A stretch of DNA of 64,000 nucleotides, from positions 156,664,915 through 156,728,914 of the forward strand of contig OZ020585.1 in the NCBI GenBank assembly GCA_963971535.1. Direction: 5' to 3'. The notes beneath the pieces were generated by a model. It did no database searches. It had not been told where the DNA came from and was given only the letters and a program-made list of their open reading frames with translations. Position 1 is the stretch's first letter, and each line of letters begins with the position of its first letter. Positions 10,293-22,185 of the stretch are shown piece after piece. This DNA is from Notolepis coatsorum (lineage: Eukaryota > Chordata > Actinopteri > Aulopiformes > Paralepididae). A program made the position numbers and the translations under genes.

Positions 10293-11337
10293 TCGACCTA
10301 TTCTATTATTATTAGTCTATTATGTATAGTGTATCGTGCGGCTACCGTTCTACAGTGACCAGCATTACCAACGTTTCCTCGTACCAGCTAGTGTGCTTAT
10401 CCAGGCTGGGCTGCTTACCCTGGCGCTTTCACCCGAGGAGCCCTAGACGAGGACCGTGTGGATATGTACACTGGATAACCTACACCGACGACTACAGACA
10501 GAAATAAGGCTGGTACTATAGATTATTCACCTTACGTATAAATACGTTTCAGGTGGATACAGCAGTTAGTTACCCCAATAAGTTGAAGCCTTCACCACGA
10601 TACAACGTGCTGTGAAGTGTGCCCGTTTTGCCCCAAAATAGAGCCTTGAGACCGCGTGCAAATTGATAGCTGAAGTGTCAGAGTTTAAAGCTGTATCGTT
10701 GAGTTCGACCTATTCTATTATTATTAGTCTATTATGTATAGTGTATCGTGCGGCTACCGTTCTACAGTGACCAGCATTACCAACGTTTCCTCGTACCAGC
10801 TAGTGTGCTTATCCAGGCTGGGCTGCTTACCCTGGCGCTTTCACCCGAGGAGCCCTAGACGAGGACCGTGTGGATATGTACACTGGATAACCTACACCGA
10901 CGACTACAGACAGAAATAAGGCTGGTACTATAGATTATTCACCTTACGTATAAATACGTTTCAGGTGGATACAGCAGTTAGTTACCCCAATAAGTTGAAG
11001 CCTTCACCACGATACAACGTGCTGTGAAGTGTGCCCGTTTTGCCCCAAAATAGAGCCTTGAGACCGCGTGCAAATTGATAGCTGAAGTGTCAGAGTTTAA
11101 AGCTGTATCGTTGAGTTCGACCTATTCTATTATTATTAGTCTATTATGTATAGTGTATCGTGCGGCTACCGTTCTACAGTGACCAGCATTACCAACGTTT
11201 CCTCGTACCAGCTAGTGTGCTTATCCAGGCTGGGCTGCTTACCCTGGCGCTTTCACCCGAGGAGCCCTAGACGAGGACCGTGTGGATATGTACACTGGAT
11301 AACCTACACCGACGACTACAGACAGAAATAAGGCTGG
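10292..11337. repeat. 412-bp tandem array, 2.5 units
   Basis: Units at 10292-10703 and 10704-11115, with a third truncated at about 11337, look identical base for base. Each contains the same 61-codon open frame at a 412-bp spacing, which is a consequence of the repeat rather than evidence for a gene. The unit resembles nothing else in the window. The flanks on both sides are the duplicated exon segment, so array and flanks were duplicated together or assembled so. Confidence 0.92.
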
Positions 11338-11423
11338 ATTATATTAGTTTAGGACGGTATGGGAATGGCTTGTAAGGAGAGATCATTATGAGTACCGTAA
11401 ATTCTCATTTCAGCCCTTTGAAG

Positions 11424-14400
11424 ATGAATGGTGAGGTGGTGCTGTGGTCAGTTGTACAGTTCCCAAATGGTGGGACAGCAGTAGTTCTAGGGAGCTGGTT
11501 TAATGCTAAAGACCAGACTGTGTTATGGCCCCCTAAACACATAAAGCTCACAAAAGCCCTTCGAGATGGACTGCAACCAGATGATAAATGGATCACCTAT
11601 AAGGATGTACGTGAGCTTACTACGTGTGGTGAGTATTTCGTGCAACACATACACAAAAAGTGAGGACGCAAATTGTGACGATGCACATATGATAAGAGGT
11701 ACATATATTTTTTCGTTAAACACTGGACTGCAGATATGTTAATTGTCATTTTCTCTCTGCTCTTTCCAGAGACCCATGATGAGGCCAAAAAACGAGAGAC
11801 CAAGTACACCTCAACTATGTGTCCAACCTCTGAAATTGAATCTGAGGACGAAGGAGATCTCCGCCAAAAAAGAAGTTCCAGGTACAGTGTTCACTTTGTT
11901 AAAGGGACAACTCTCCCTAGGGTGTTGTAAATAATGGCACTGCTGTTGTAGTTGCAAGTAGTGCTAAAAGGATAACACACAGTGGCCTGAGGGCCTATGT
12001 ATTCAGACTTTAGCCTTGACTAATAAACGTAGTATCATAACTACATTTATTTATATGTGTGTATATATATACTTTTTTTTAGGCCAAATCAGCAGTATGT
12101 GCACTCGGACTCTGACTCGAGTGGCGACGCCAAAAGAAAACGTTTTGCCAAAGCACCTGATGTGGGTTTCCCAGGTATTGATGCAATGCATTTATTTTAT
12201 ATAGGCACTTTGGAAATGGCTACAGTTAATAATAATAATAAACAGTTAAACAAATTAGTCTGACCATGTACCGACAAATTGAGCATTTTAATTTGATTGG
12301 ACTTCTGCATTTCTTGCAGTTATTCTATAGTTGGCCCAAAATATATACATTGTGAATAACATGCCAACTAAAATATGTTGTAGGACAGACTCCAAAATCG
12401 AGCCGGTCTCGTAAGGCGCTAAGATACGTCAACCCTCCAGTTGTTGGCCAAGACCCTACAATGAATGGTATGTTGCTATGCATGTTAAAATGCCAACTAG
12501 ATGACTGTTTAAACATGATTTGTAGCATCTTCAATTCTCACCCTGGCTTACCTTTTTTAGATTATTTGGATGGTGGCAGGATCTACAGCTATTTAGATTT
12601 GTTGCAGACTCCTGATCCAAATAACAGTAAGTGAACCCATATCTGTGTTCTTGTGAGGAGATGGCTGGCAGGTCGCTGGCATCATGCATGCAACAGAATA
12701 CATGTTTACAATGTGCATGCCAGCCCACTACAAAAATTCAAAGCCTTCACAACTTGCAAGCAATGTCACAATAAAAATGTGTAGTTGTACATAATGCTTT
12801 TATATTGAGCACAATTTCCACCATGTTTGAGTCGCAACTTATTTTACATTTCCCCTTTGTAGATCTGGTTACTAGCAACTACCGGCAATCGCTAACTCAA
12901 CATAATGGTGAGTTATCAAGCAATCTCATAACATAATATTCTGGCATGTTTAAAATATCTGTATTGTCTCGCATTGTCTTTGATATTTTTATTAAAGTAG
13001 TATTTGGCAGTGCACGTGAAATCAGCTGAATGGAAATCAAACATTTTCTCACATGGGGGATTACAATAGCGTCATTTGCTAATAACTTTGTGTATTTCCT
13101 ACTGTGTTTCAGCCGAGATGCCAGGATTTGATATTGTTCAGTATCACCAGCAGCAGCAGGCCTCACATGTCCAGCAGCTGCAAGATCGACAAAGTGCAAG
13201 TAGTGGTATGATACTGTACTCTTTCAATAACAGTGTTTTGAGAGACGGGGATACAACTCCTTACACCCCTTCCTGACATAGAGCGACGCGAGCGAGCGAG
13301 AAAAAGTGATTAAAATGTATTCGTTTCAATCAGACTATCCTGACCTGCCGCGAGCGACAGTGAACTGAGCAGCGATGTCGTTCACCCCTCAAATATTTGC
13401 TCGCTGTGTCTCTAGTTGAGCGATTACGCGGCCGAGTCCCGCCCCTAAACACTTTTTATTGGTCGAGAATCCAGGTAACACACACTCGGACACGCGCTGC
13501 GTCATATCAGGACAGTGTCGTGTGCGATTTCGTCTCCAGTTCGCTCGCTTGCTGCCTGTCAGGAACCGGTGTTAGTGATTGTGACATGTATGTTAATTTG
13601 ACTGACAAGTCAGATTTTGTATTTTTTTAAATATAATGATTTGTTTCTACAGGGATGTCGGGATGCAGCTCGGGGCAATACTACAGTCCCCCTGGTCTCT
13701 CACAACATGCACAAAATGGTATGCCATTTTAGAGGGAACTACCACCAGTTTGATCCAATGCAGTCAAACTAGTGAAATATATAACTATGATTTTGTTTCT
13801 ACAGCGATGTCAGGACACAGCTCAGGGCAATCTGGTGTTTCACAGCGTAGACAGATGGCCGGCGATGACGGGCAGCTTATGAAAGGCAAGTCTATTGGAC
13901 ATGGTGTAATTCCTCGTGTGATTTGCTGCTTATTTTTATTTCTCACTTAATGATTTTAACTCTTCTTCTGAAGACCTTACCATCCAGAAGATGAATTCAA
14001 TGCTTGCTGAATTACTTGTCGTGGTGAAGGATCTATCCAGAGATGTGCAGTTCATCAAGACCGAGTTGGCTGAGGGCAACATATCTGGTGGGACCAGGGG
14101 ACACGGGGTGGCCACCACAACCACTATGCTCCCCTTCCAGCTGCCAATCGCCAGTGAACAAGACTTCAATGAGGCAGAATCATTACTGATGGAGCAATCA
14201 GTCCGTCAAAAGATGGTAATTTATTGAACTGCATTCATTTATCAAATGTAGATTGTTTCAGTGTGGTCTTGTTCAGGGGAAAAATGTGTTTAGCACTTTC
14301 TAGTTCAAAACGTGTTAGAGCTTGTATATCTGCTATTTATGAAACGTTTTGAAATTGTTCAAATATACCGTTTACATATGGACAGGAGGGTTAATGTGGT

Positions 14401-15198
14401 TAAACCTAATGACTGGCATGGGCTGGAATATCAGTGCATGCATAAAGTGTGTGTATAAACAAGTTGGTTGCTCTGTGTTCATAAAATAAACGTTATGCTG
14501 TTTCTAACGCAGGGCCTTAATTTTCTTCTCTCTGATTTAGATTTCTCGCCTGGCTTTGGTAGGAGGCACCAATTCAGAGAACCTGATCAGACTGATGTTG
14601 AAAACTGCTATGACCAACGCCCTGGCCAGTGGGTTCAACTGGGCTGGAAAGAAAGACAAGCGTTGTTCAGAAAGCAAGAAGCCATTCAAGCACACCACAC
14701 TACAAGCCTGCATGTTTGGTGAGCTTCCTCCCCTGCAAACTACTTCATAGGTTAAGTTTAGGTAGTGCGGTGGTGATGCTGGTGATTCAGAATATAATTA
14801 TGCTGTTGCAAATGGAAATGGAAATGGTGAGCTTTAGAGGTGCATGGATACACATTGTATTGCGATTGCTTAATTCTCTTTCCTGTCCAGTCTAACTGGA
14901 TGCTGACTGTAGCTTGTTACTGTAGACCTACAGAGTGAGTAATTGAGTGATTAAAAAAAATCGTACTCGTGTGAAGTGAGGGCCGGGTGCTCGTACATCA
15001 TCTCACCCACCTCTCTTCCTCCCTTTTTTATTTTTGTGTCTATCAGCTGCTGCTCGACAGTTTGACCCCAAGCTGACCGACCAGGACTACAGCGAAACTG
15101 TCAAGAAGTGGCTTCGTTATGCGCCAGACCGGGAGGGAGGCATCTCAAGGAACCAAAGTGACCCAAACTTAAGTCAAGCGAACCAGAGTCAAACTTAG
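11424..15198 (+). CDS. Transposon-type DUF4806 protein, intact 12-exon gene (471 aa)
   Basis: Splice sites and frame give twelve coding exons: 11424-11628, 11770-11881, 12083-12174, 12384-12467, 12561-12626, 12863-12907, 13113-13205, 13653-13718, 13805-13885, 13974-14215, 14541-14718 and 15047-15198. They total 1416 bases with no internal stop and end at TAG. All introns are GT-AG except the one after 13885, which is GC-AG. The start MNGEVVLWSVVQFPNGG matches the usual N-terminal block of such proteins (a hydrophobic VVxF strand before WPP). The middle is low complexity: acidic/Ser (EIESEDEGD), a basic KRKRF and Gln-rich runs. Residues about 282-312 look coiled-coil. Residues about 334-420 (FQLPIASEQDFNEAE, FNWAGKKDK, FKHTTLQACM) are the DUF4806-like domain. 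Such genes accompany Tnp2-like transposases in fish genomes, so this is probably the partner gene of 4203-6222. The molecular function is unknown, and it could instead be a host-retained copy. Confidence 0.85.
13206..13652. other. Intron with GC-rich repeat insert
   Basis: Within this intron, 13265-13570 is CpG-rich with GAGCGACGCGAGCGAGCGAG near one end and TTCGCTCGCTTGCTG near the other, an inverted arrangement typical of a small MITE. No ORF of note. Confidence 0.45.
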
Positions 15199-15657
15199 GG
15201 TACCCCAGCACAGCACACCACACACTGTTTCCCTGGTTCATACAGTACAAGGAATTACCCTGACATCTACTTGAATGACTTATGCTGCTTCAGCCTGTTC
15301 TTGGAACCGAAGTGACCCAAACTTAATTGTCAAGCGAACCAGAGTCAAACTTAGGGTACCCCAGCACAGCACAGCTACCCCAGCACAGCACAGCACACAC
15401 TGTTTCCCTGGTTCATACAGTACAAGGAATTACCCTGATGGACACTGTTCTTCCATGGACGGCATCTACTTGAATATGCTGCTTCAGCCTGTTCTTGGAA
15501 CCGAAGTGACCCAAACTTAATTGTCAAGCGAACCAGAGTCAAACTTGGGGTACCCCAGCACACTGTTTCCCTGGTTCATACAGTACAAGGAATTACCCTG
15601 GACACTGTTCTTCCATGGACGGCATCTACTTGAATGACTTATGCTTCAGCCTGTTCT
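15152..15657 (+). repeat. Three tandem copies of the gene's 3' end
   Basis: A block of about 150-190 bp starting GGAACC(A/G)AAGTGACCCAAAC, covering the last 15 codons of the DUF4806 gene and its first 3' UTR bases, is repeated at about 15152, 15300 and 15491. The downstream copies carry ATTGTCAAG where the coding copy has AGTCAAG, and contain small internal repeats of CCCCAGCACAGCA. Translation stops in the first copy, so the others are 3' UTR. Confidence 0.88.
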
Positions 15658-15796
15658 TGCAGTGTTTATTTTTTTTATTTTTAATTTTAACCTTTATTTA
15701 CCCAGGGTAGGTTCGCTGAGCACAGATGCTCTTTTTCAGCTACGCCCTGCTTCACATTCACAGAGTTCCATTCACACCTGGGAGCTGCCCAGGCCT
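15658..15796. mobile_element. Teleost dispersed repeat, left part
   Basis: It contains TTTAACCTTTATTTACCCAG and continues to GGGAGCTGCCCAGGCC, then breaks. The right part resumes at 18126 with GGCCCCAGTACAACC. The sequence style (CTTTATTTAACCAGG and, later, GCTCAAGGGCACTTC) is that of a LINE-tail-like repeat common in fish. Confidence 0.6.
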
Positions 15797-15905
15797 AACA
15801 AAATTAATAGTTGGTTTCAGGTTGCCGACCGACCCTGCCGATTTAGGTGCGACCCAATATATTTTATGAGTTTTTAGAAAAAATTATAAAAAAAAAAAAA
15901 AAAAC

Positions 15906-15941
<36 letters not shown>

Positions 15942-16150
15942 AAGTTTCATAGCAATCTTAGTCAAACATTTAGTATTATGGATATTAAACATGCTGGCAG
16001 AGTACATGCATCCATGTTGTTGTGAACATTTTAATTAAATAAAGAAATTCCCTATCCATAGTCGCCGTGGGAAAGAATAAAATAAAAAAATAAAATAAAA
16101 TAAATTCCCTACCTACCCATGGCCAAACTGACAACCAACCTGAAACCAAC

Positions 16151-18101
16151 AATTTTTTTTTTGATATTTAAAGTTTTTTATTTTTCTCAAACAAGACAAT
16201 ACATACACAACAAAACAAGACAAGAAATGATAATAATAACAATAACAACAAGGGGCGAGGGGGGGGGGGGGTTGCAGAGCGTTACAAAGGTTCAGTAGAC
16301 AAACTTATTCCAGATAGTGATCTAATAAAGTTCAGGGGACCTTGAAGGCCATCGGGCCTATCACTCTCTTGAAGAGACAGAGCAGCCTGTTCCATCGATA
16401 GCAAGTCCATGAAGTCCTTGCGCCAGTTCTCCATACTGAAGCAGTTCGGTTTGCGTTCTTTCCAGTTCATTAAAATAATCCGTTTGCATGCTAGAAAAGC
16501 CAGTGCTACAGTATTATTTACAATCTTTGCTTGAGCAGTGTCCATTTTTACACCCAATATACACATTATAGGGCAAGGATTAATGTCAATTTGGAGAGTA
16601 ACTGACAGGTCCTCAGCAATGTCCAACCAAAATTTCCTAACAAGTGGGCAGTGCCACAGCAAGTGCATGAGCGTACCCTCTACTCCACACCCATGCCAGC
16701 ACAATTTGGGTAGGGTGTGATTCATTTTATTCAATGTACAGGGTGTTATATAGGCCCTGTGTAGTATCTTTAATTGTATAATTTTATATCTAACACATTT
16801 TGATATTTTTGTACTATTCCTAAGTGCTGCTTCCCATTGTGTTTCAGATATGGATATACCCATGTCTCGCTCCCATTGGACTTTAGTTTGGGCATTGGTA
16901 TCAGGGGTGGTTGAACATGATAGTTTATACATTGCAGAAACAATGCCTTTCCTGCCTGTAATTCCCCTTAATGTCTCTTCCATGACTCCGTTTGTTCCTA
17001 TAGCTATGCCTTTAGACAACAATGATTTAATAACTGATTGTATTTGTAAATAAGATAAAAATTCTGTGTCTTTCAGCCCAAACTGTGTTTTAAGTTCATT
17101 AAAAGGTATCATATTTCCCCTTTTGATCACTTGGCCCACCTGTGTTATATTATGTTGTTGCCATACATTATTTTTAAGGAGTTTACCTCCTGCAGAGAGC
17201 AAAGGGTTTTTCCATAATGGACATGATGGTAAGGAATATCCACTAAAGGTCAGGCGTTTATGTACGATTTTCACTATCTCACATGAAAATTCTAAAAGCG
17301 GATTGTCCAGTCTGGGAGTGATTTTTGGGTTATACCACAACATTGAAAGAGATAGATCTTTGTTATGTTCTTCTATAATTTGTTCTTCAAGCCATTCCCA
17401 GCTGCCAATCTGTCTCACACTATTGTAAGCCCACTGCAAGGGGTATCTTGAGTTATATGCTATGTAATATTGGTGGATATCTGGTAGTCCTATTCCTCCA
17501 CAATTTCTTGGTTTTATAAGTTTTTTATGGCTGATTCTAGGTTTTCTGTTGTTCCATAGGAAGCCAGAAAATAATTTGTTTATTTCTTTGAACCAACTAG
17601 GAGGGAACTTTAAAGGTATAGAGGACATCAAAAAAGCTAGCCTTGGTAACAAATTCATTTTTATAATATCAGATCTGCCCCAAAGGGATAAAGGCAAGAC
17701 TGTCCATCTTTTGATGTCCTCCTTTATATTCTTTAAAAGGTCAGATGTATTTAACTCAACCATTTTTTCAATGGGAGATCGGATTTTAATTCCCAGGTAT
17801 TTAATTCCTTTTGGCTTCCAATTGAAAGGAGCAGAACCCAGATGTGATTGAAAAGTTAGGTTGTTAAGTGGAATAGCTTCACTTTTACTATAATTCACTT
17901 TATAGCCCGAACATTTACCAAATGTATCTATAAGCTTTAGCACTTGAGAGATGGAATGGCTAGGATTTGTTAGTGTTAATAATATGTCATCAGCAAACAG
18001 GCTGGCCTTATACTCACAACTACCAATACGAATACCACTGATTTCTTTATGAGCACGTATAGCACAGGCAAGTGGTTCGAGGGAAAGAATAAAAATGTGC
18101 G
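16151..18101 (-). mobile_element. L1/Tx1-type LINE, 5'-truncated, with 11-bp target duplication
   Basis: The element lies on the minus strand with a T-rich stretch at 16152-16190 representing its poly(A)-like tail. The same 11 bases, CTGAAACCAAC, flank it at 16140-16150 and 18102-18112. This is a classic target-site duplication and defines both ends. About 1.95 kb remains of a roughly 5-kb element; the endonuclease and most of the RT are missing. Confidence 0.88.
16282..18101 (-). pseudogene. L1 ORF2 C-terminal half (RT end and C-terminal domain)
   Basis: About 605 codons are open without a stop. They begin in the RT palm just upstream of FADD (ASLFADDILLTL), followed by the L1 thumb words KYLGIKI and FLWNNRKPRI, then GGIGLPDIHQYY. 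Near the C-terminus LCWHGCG, HLLWHCPLV and FWLDIA form the Cys/His cluster typical of L1. The first Asp-containing RT motifs and the whole endonuclease are absent, so it cannot retrotranspose. The lack of stops in the remaining part suggests a fairly young insertion. The first few codons come from flanking DNA. Confidence 0.9.
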
Positions 18102-18125
18102 CTGAAACCAACTATTAATTTTGTT

Positions 18126-18275
18126 AGGCCCCAGTACAACCACAGTCTGACACTGTTGGCCACTGAGCAACTCCACTGGAGCAGTTGGGGGTTTAGTGCA
18201 TTGCTCAAGGGCACTTCAGCGGTTGGTGTTAAGTGTATGGGAGAGAGTTATATGGGAGAGAGTTATAGAAACATT
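18126..18275. mobile_element. Teleost dispersed repeat, right part
   Basis: It continues the repeat broken at 15796: GGCCCCAGTACAACC, then GTTGGCCACTGAGCAACTCC and TGCTCAAGGGCACTTCAGCG. A 13-bp stretch (TATGGGAGAGAGT) is tandemly duplicated at the end. Confidence 0.55.
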
Positions 18276-18282
18276 AGGGGTG

Positions 18283-18330
18283 TAACGGTACACAAAATCC
18301 ACGGTTCGGTAAAAAAAATTGCTTTTCATT
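18283..18330. repeat. Fragment of a DNA-transposon end
   Basis: GGGGTGTAACGGTACAC followed by CCACGGTTCGGT is a widespread fish hAT-type terminal motif. Only this end is recognisable. Confidence 0.45.
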
Positions 18331-19454
18331 TATCTATTTATTTAACTGTATTAAACAATATAAAACGAATTGGCCATAATTGACTGAGCAAACTAATGCT
18401 TACTGCTGTAACCTACTAATAACACTTAAGTAAATCTGAAGATTATTATATAGCAGATGCCTTGGAGGATAAGTCGTGGACAACTGTAGATCATCTAAGC
18501 TCCACTGTGTTTAAATTCAAATCCTATGCCATTGTTTATATTTAACCCTTGTGTCTGAAAACTAAAATATTATACTCTTATTAGGGGACTAAATTGAAAA
18601 ACTCCATAAAAAGATTATGTTGAAATAATTTCCCACTTTCTTTTCCATAAATATTTTATTCAACTTCAGCCCTGATCATAACCATTTTTTATATTATTTT
18701 TGTAATGAAATACTCCCACTTTTCTGAAAAGAGTTGTTAAATATGACAAAAAAAGAATATGTGGTGGTTATGATCGGGCTGAAGTGGAATAAACAATTTA
18801 TGAAGAGTAAAAAAAAAAAATACAAGATAATTAAAAGATTATGCCACATATTATGTTGGCTCATCACTGCAAAGTTATCAAACAAATACGAATCTGATCA
18901 GACACAAGGGTTAAGTTGTTGTTCCCTTTCTAATTTCCTCAAACATCTAGTCTAGTTAATGTTAATGTGTCTAGTTATTTGACAATTGATGCTTTTTGTT
19001 GGACATTTCAGTCAGTAGTGAGCTCATACTTTGAGCTCATAAGTTTATAGTTAAAATGATTGCAATCTTGTCTTCGTTGTGCATGAATGCGTGTGCTCAC
19101 CACACACAATATGTGTGTCACTATTCTGTCAGTGGCTATATTGTTAATGAAAGCCTGTTTGTTTTTTGTAAAAAGTTTTAGTCACTAAGTTCTGATACCC
19201 TAGAAAAAAATAAATTTTCATATTAAAGCCATGTTGTCATTTTTGTTCACACATTTTTGGAAATATGGTCATATAAGAATTTTATTATTATTTATTTAAC
19301 AATAGTGTGTTTAACAGCAGGAAAAAAACATGTAATGTTATGATGTATACATATCAGCAGCAATATTTTAATGTAAAATGTACATTAATCAGTATTGATT
19401 CCTTAACTTTACAAGTTACAAGTAGATGTACAAGTTACAAATGTACAAGTAGAG
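18331..19454. other. No gene; contains one degenerate inverted repeat
   Basis: At about 18640-18810, CTTCAGCCCTGATCATAACC and its near-complement GGTTATGATCGGGCTGAAG form an inverted repeat, probably an old MITE. The remainder is AT-rich with no supportable ORF. Confidence 0.5.
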
Positions 19455-19830
19455 TACCATTTAGATTATGGTTGAATAAACATTGATGTCTAACATTGAT
19501 TCAATATAAAATCAACTAAAATGTGCATGTAGATTACCATTTAGATTATGGTTGAATAAACATTGATGTCTAACATTGATTCAATATAAAATCAACTAAA
19601 ATGTGCATGTATATTACCATTTAGATGATGGTTGAATCAACATTGATATAGTATCAGCTATGGTTGACACCTAACGTTGATTCAACGTTAGGGTCATAGA
19701 CAACGATCTATATAATTTAGATGTCAGGCTTCAACATAGATTCAATATTTCTGCTGAACCCTATTTCAACGTTGATTCACTCATTTTTTGCTATCTGGGA
19801 AATGACTAAATGTAAATGTAAATGTAAATG
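19455..19830. repeat. About 91-bp tandem duplication within a dispersed repeat
   Basis: GATTACCATTTAGATTATGG and what follows to ATGTGCATGTA recurs at about 19534 and, diverged, 19613. Further words on the theme GTTGATTCAACG follow to 19780, then three ATGTAA units. Confidence 0.7.
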
Positions 19831-20159
19831 TAGTACTAATGTATATATTGTATACCCAGTTTAATCAGCTGTACTTTGTATATTACTGTTGCACTTCACT
19901 GTTACATTTGCACTCTGGTTGGATGGCAAACTTATTTCTGTTGTGCTGTACTTGTGCTGAATGATAACAATATATTTTAATCTAATCTAAAAATTGTAAA
20001 AAGTGGAAGCTGACAAAAACAAAAACTATGCAAAGACACCCTGAGAGAGACAGCCATCTGGTATATTGTCTGTTTTCAATGAATGAATAATATGAATGTT
20101 TTAATATGACGGGGAAAATTGCCGTCCAAGAATGCTGATTTGAAGAGGAATGCCGGGTT

Positions 20160-20640
20160 CCTTCCATCTGTGTTCCTGCCTCAGATCCTCTGGCGAGCGG
20201 AGCTCAATTTGAACACTTTTTGAAATAATTCATTGGGATCTTTCCCCCCAGAGGAGATTGCATTTTGTAAGAGATTCAGACCTCGGCGCTTGGGAGACCT
20301 TCTGAGGTAACGCTGAGGGCAACGCCAGGCAGGCGGGCGGAGTCATTGTGCTCCTGGAAGTGGTGACTGACACTCGGATATTCACTTAGCTGAAAGCACC
20401 TGCTCCCAAATCGGCAATGAGCATGCAGAGTCTGGCTCTCGTGAAGCGCGTGGAAATCAGACGGGAGCTGCGAGTCAACTCTTCTGTGGCTCAGGTGGGC
20501 AGACTTTCCGTTTGAATTCCCCGTCCAGTTCAGCAACACTGGCAGGCTTTGATAATTCATTAAAAAAGCAGTGCCTTTCAGTGCCGCCGGCAGAATCATT
20601 AAAATCGGTGATGAAGCCGTCTCCCACTATAGTCACTGAG
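20160..20640. other. Low-copy, non-repetitive stretch; possible conserved non-coding DNA
   Basis: The sequence is balanced in composition and unlike the neighbouring repeats, with TAAT-type words (AATAATTCATTGGG, GATAATTCATTAAAAAAGC). The 107-codon minus-strand frame at 20276-20599 is not recognisable and has no splice context. I cannot tell conserved element from plain unique sequence. Confidence 0.35.
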
Positions 20641-20743
<103 letters not shown>

Positions 20744-21009
20744 ATTAAGGATCGCTCTTGAAATCATTCAACCTTCTTTCAGGCAATTTCTCAAGATGAA
20801 GTGAAAGGTCATTATTATTTTGTGATAGCAATCCATCAGTGAACGGTGAAAAGGCCCACTCTAAATTCTACTCCGGTGGCTCTCTAGACTAAAATATGAG
20901 GCATTTTATATGAAGCTCATGAAGAACCAAAAATGCCTTGTTTCCATAATAACCACTCTGGTGTCTCAATCCAGTGGAGTCTTAAGCCATTGTTTCATAG
21001 TTTAGGTTT

Positions 21010-21785
21010 GCCTGGTTTAATTGGGTAATAATGCATGTATAAACTAAATACTGGCTTAATTGGGTAATAATGCATGTATAACCTCAACCCTGGTTTAATT
21101 GTGTAATAATTGTATAATCTCAACACTGGCTTAATTGTGTAATAATGCATGCATAACCTCAACCCTGGTTTAATTGCGTAATAATGGATTTATAACCTCA
21201 ACCCTGGTTTAATTGTGTAATAATGAATTTATAACCTCAACCCTGGTTTCATTGTGTAATAATTGTATAATCTTAACACTGCCTTAATTGTGTAATAATG
21301 CATGAATAACCTCAACCCTGGTTTAATTGTGTAATAATTGTATAATCTCAACACTGGCTTAATTGTGTTATAATGCATGCATAACCTCAACCCTGGTTTA
21401 ATTGCGCAATAATGAATGTATAACCTCAACCCTGGTTTCATTGTGTAATAATTGCATAATCTTAACACTGGCTTAATTGTGTAATAATGCATGAATAACC
21501 TCAACCCTGGTTTAATTGTGTAATAATGCATGAATAACCTCAACCCTGGTTTAATTGTGTAATAATGCATGAATAACCTCAACCCTGGTTTAATTGTGTA
21601 ATAATTGTATAATCTCAACACTGGCTTAATTGTGTAATAATGCATGAATAACCTCAACCCTGGTTTAATTGTGTAATAATTGAATAATCTCAACACTGGT
21701 TTAATTGTGTAATAATGCATGAATAACCTCAACCCTGGTTTAATTGTGTAATAATGCATGAATAACCTCAAACCTGATTTAATTG
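21010..21785. repeat. Minisatellite of alternating 39-bp and 36-bp units
   Basis: Units are of two kinds: CCTCAACCCTGGTTTAATTG with TAATGCATGAATAA (39 bp), and TCTCAACACTGGCTTAATTG with TAATTGTATAA (36 bp). The two types are interspersed, about 20 units in all. Both lengths are multiples of three, which keeps a spurious minus-strand frame open for 180 codons. Confidence 0.92.
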
Positions 21786-22185
21786 TCTAGTAATAATCCA
21801 TCCTGTGGTGCTCAGATCCCTCTGTCGCTGGAGGCAGCTTCAGTTCAGCTCAGCAGGGACAATTAACCCTCTTCAACCTCTCCTTTGTGCGTCAGTGATT
21901 AAGGTGAGAATCTACTCATGTTTCTTCAACTAGGGGCGACAGTGAAATTCTAAAGCGCTTTGGATAAAAGAGATATATAATTGCACCATTTAGTATTTGA
22001 ACAGATGGTTTATTTCCTGTTTCTTAGCTTCATAGCTAGCTTCAATATCCTCCATTGTGTGTGTGTGTGTGTGTCGCGTTGAAGATGACGTCACGGCACC
22101 CTGGCTACACCGACCAGCTACACTGACAGAGGGGGGGAGGGTAGAGTAGATCGAGTAGGTACCATGCAGTGGAAAAGCGGCATAA

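Larger units (their letters stand above)
15797..18125. mobile_element. Small inverted-repeat DNA element, split by an L1
   Basis: The tips are inverted copies: GGCCTAACAAAATTAATAG at the left and its complement ending at 18130. The interior left side has GTTGGTTTCAGGTTG and GACCGACCCTGCCGATTT, with the inverted partner CAACCTGAAACCAAC at 16136-16150. Removing the L1 at 16151-18101 and one copy of CTGAAACCAAC leaves a unit of about 365 bp. GGCC at both margins may be its target duplication. The superfamily is not assigned. Confidence 0.65.

Noticed and set aside
10322..11331. Three identical 61-codon ORFs
   Set aside because: They are copies of the same frame in the 412-bp tandem array and resemble no known protein.
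20276..20599. 107-codon minus-strand ORF
   Set aside because: Unrecognised and without splice sites; the length is within chance for this composition.
21229..21771. 180-codon minus-strand ORF with LRLFMHYYTIKP repeats
   Set aside because: It arises because the 36- and 39-bp units are multiples of three; no splice or promoter support.
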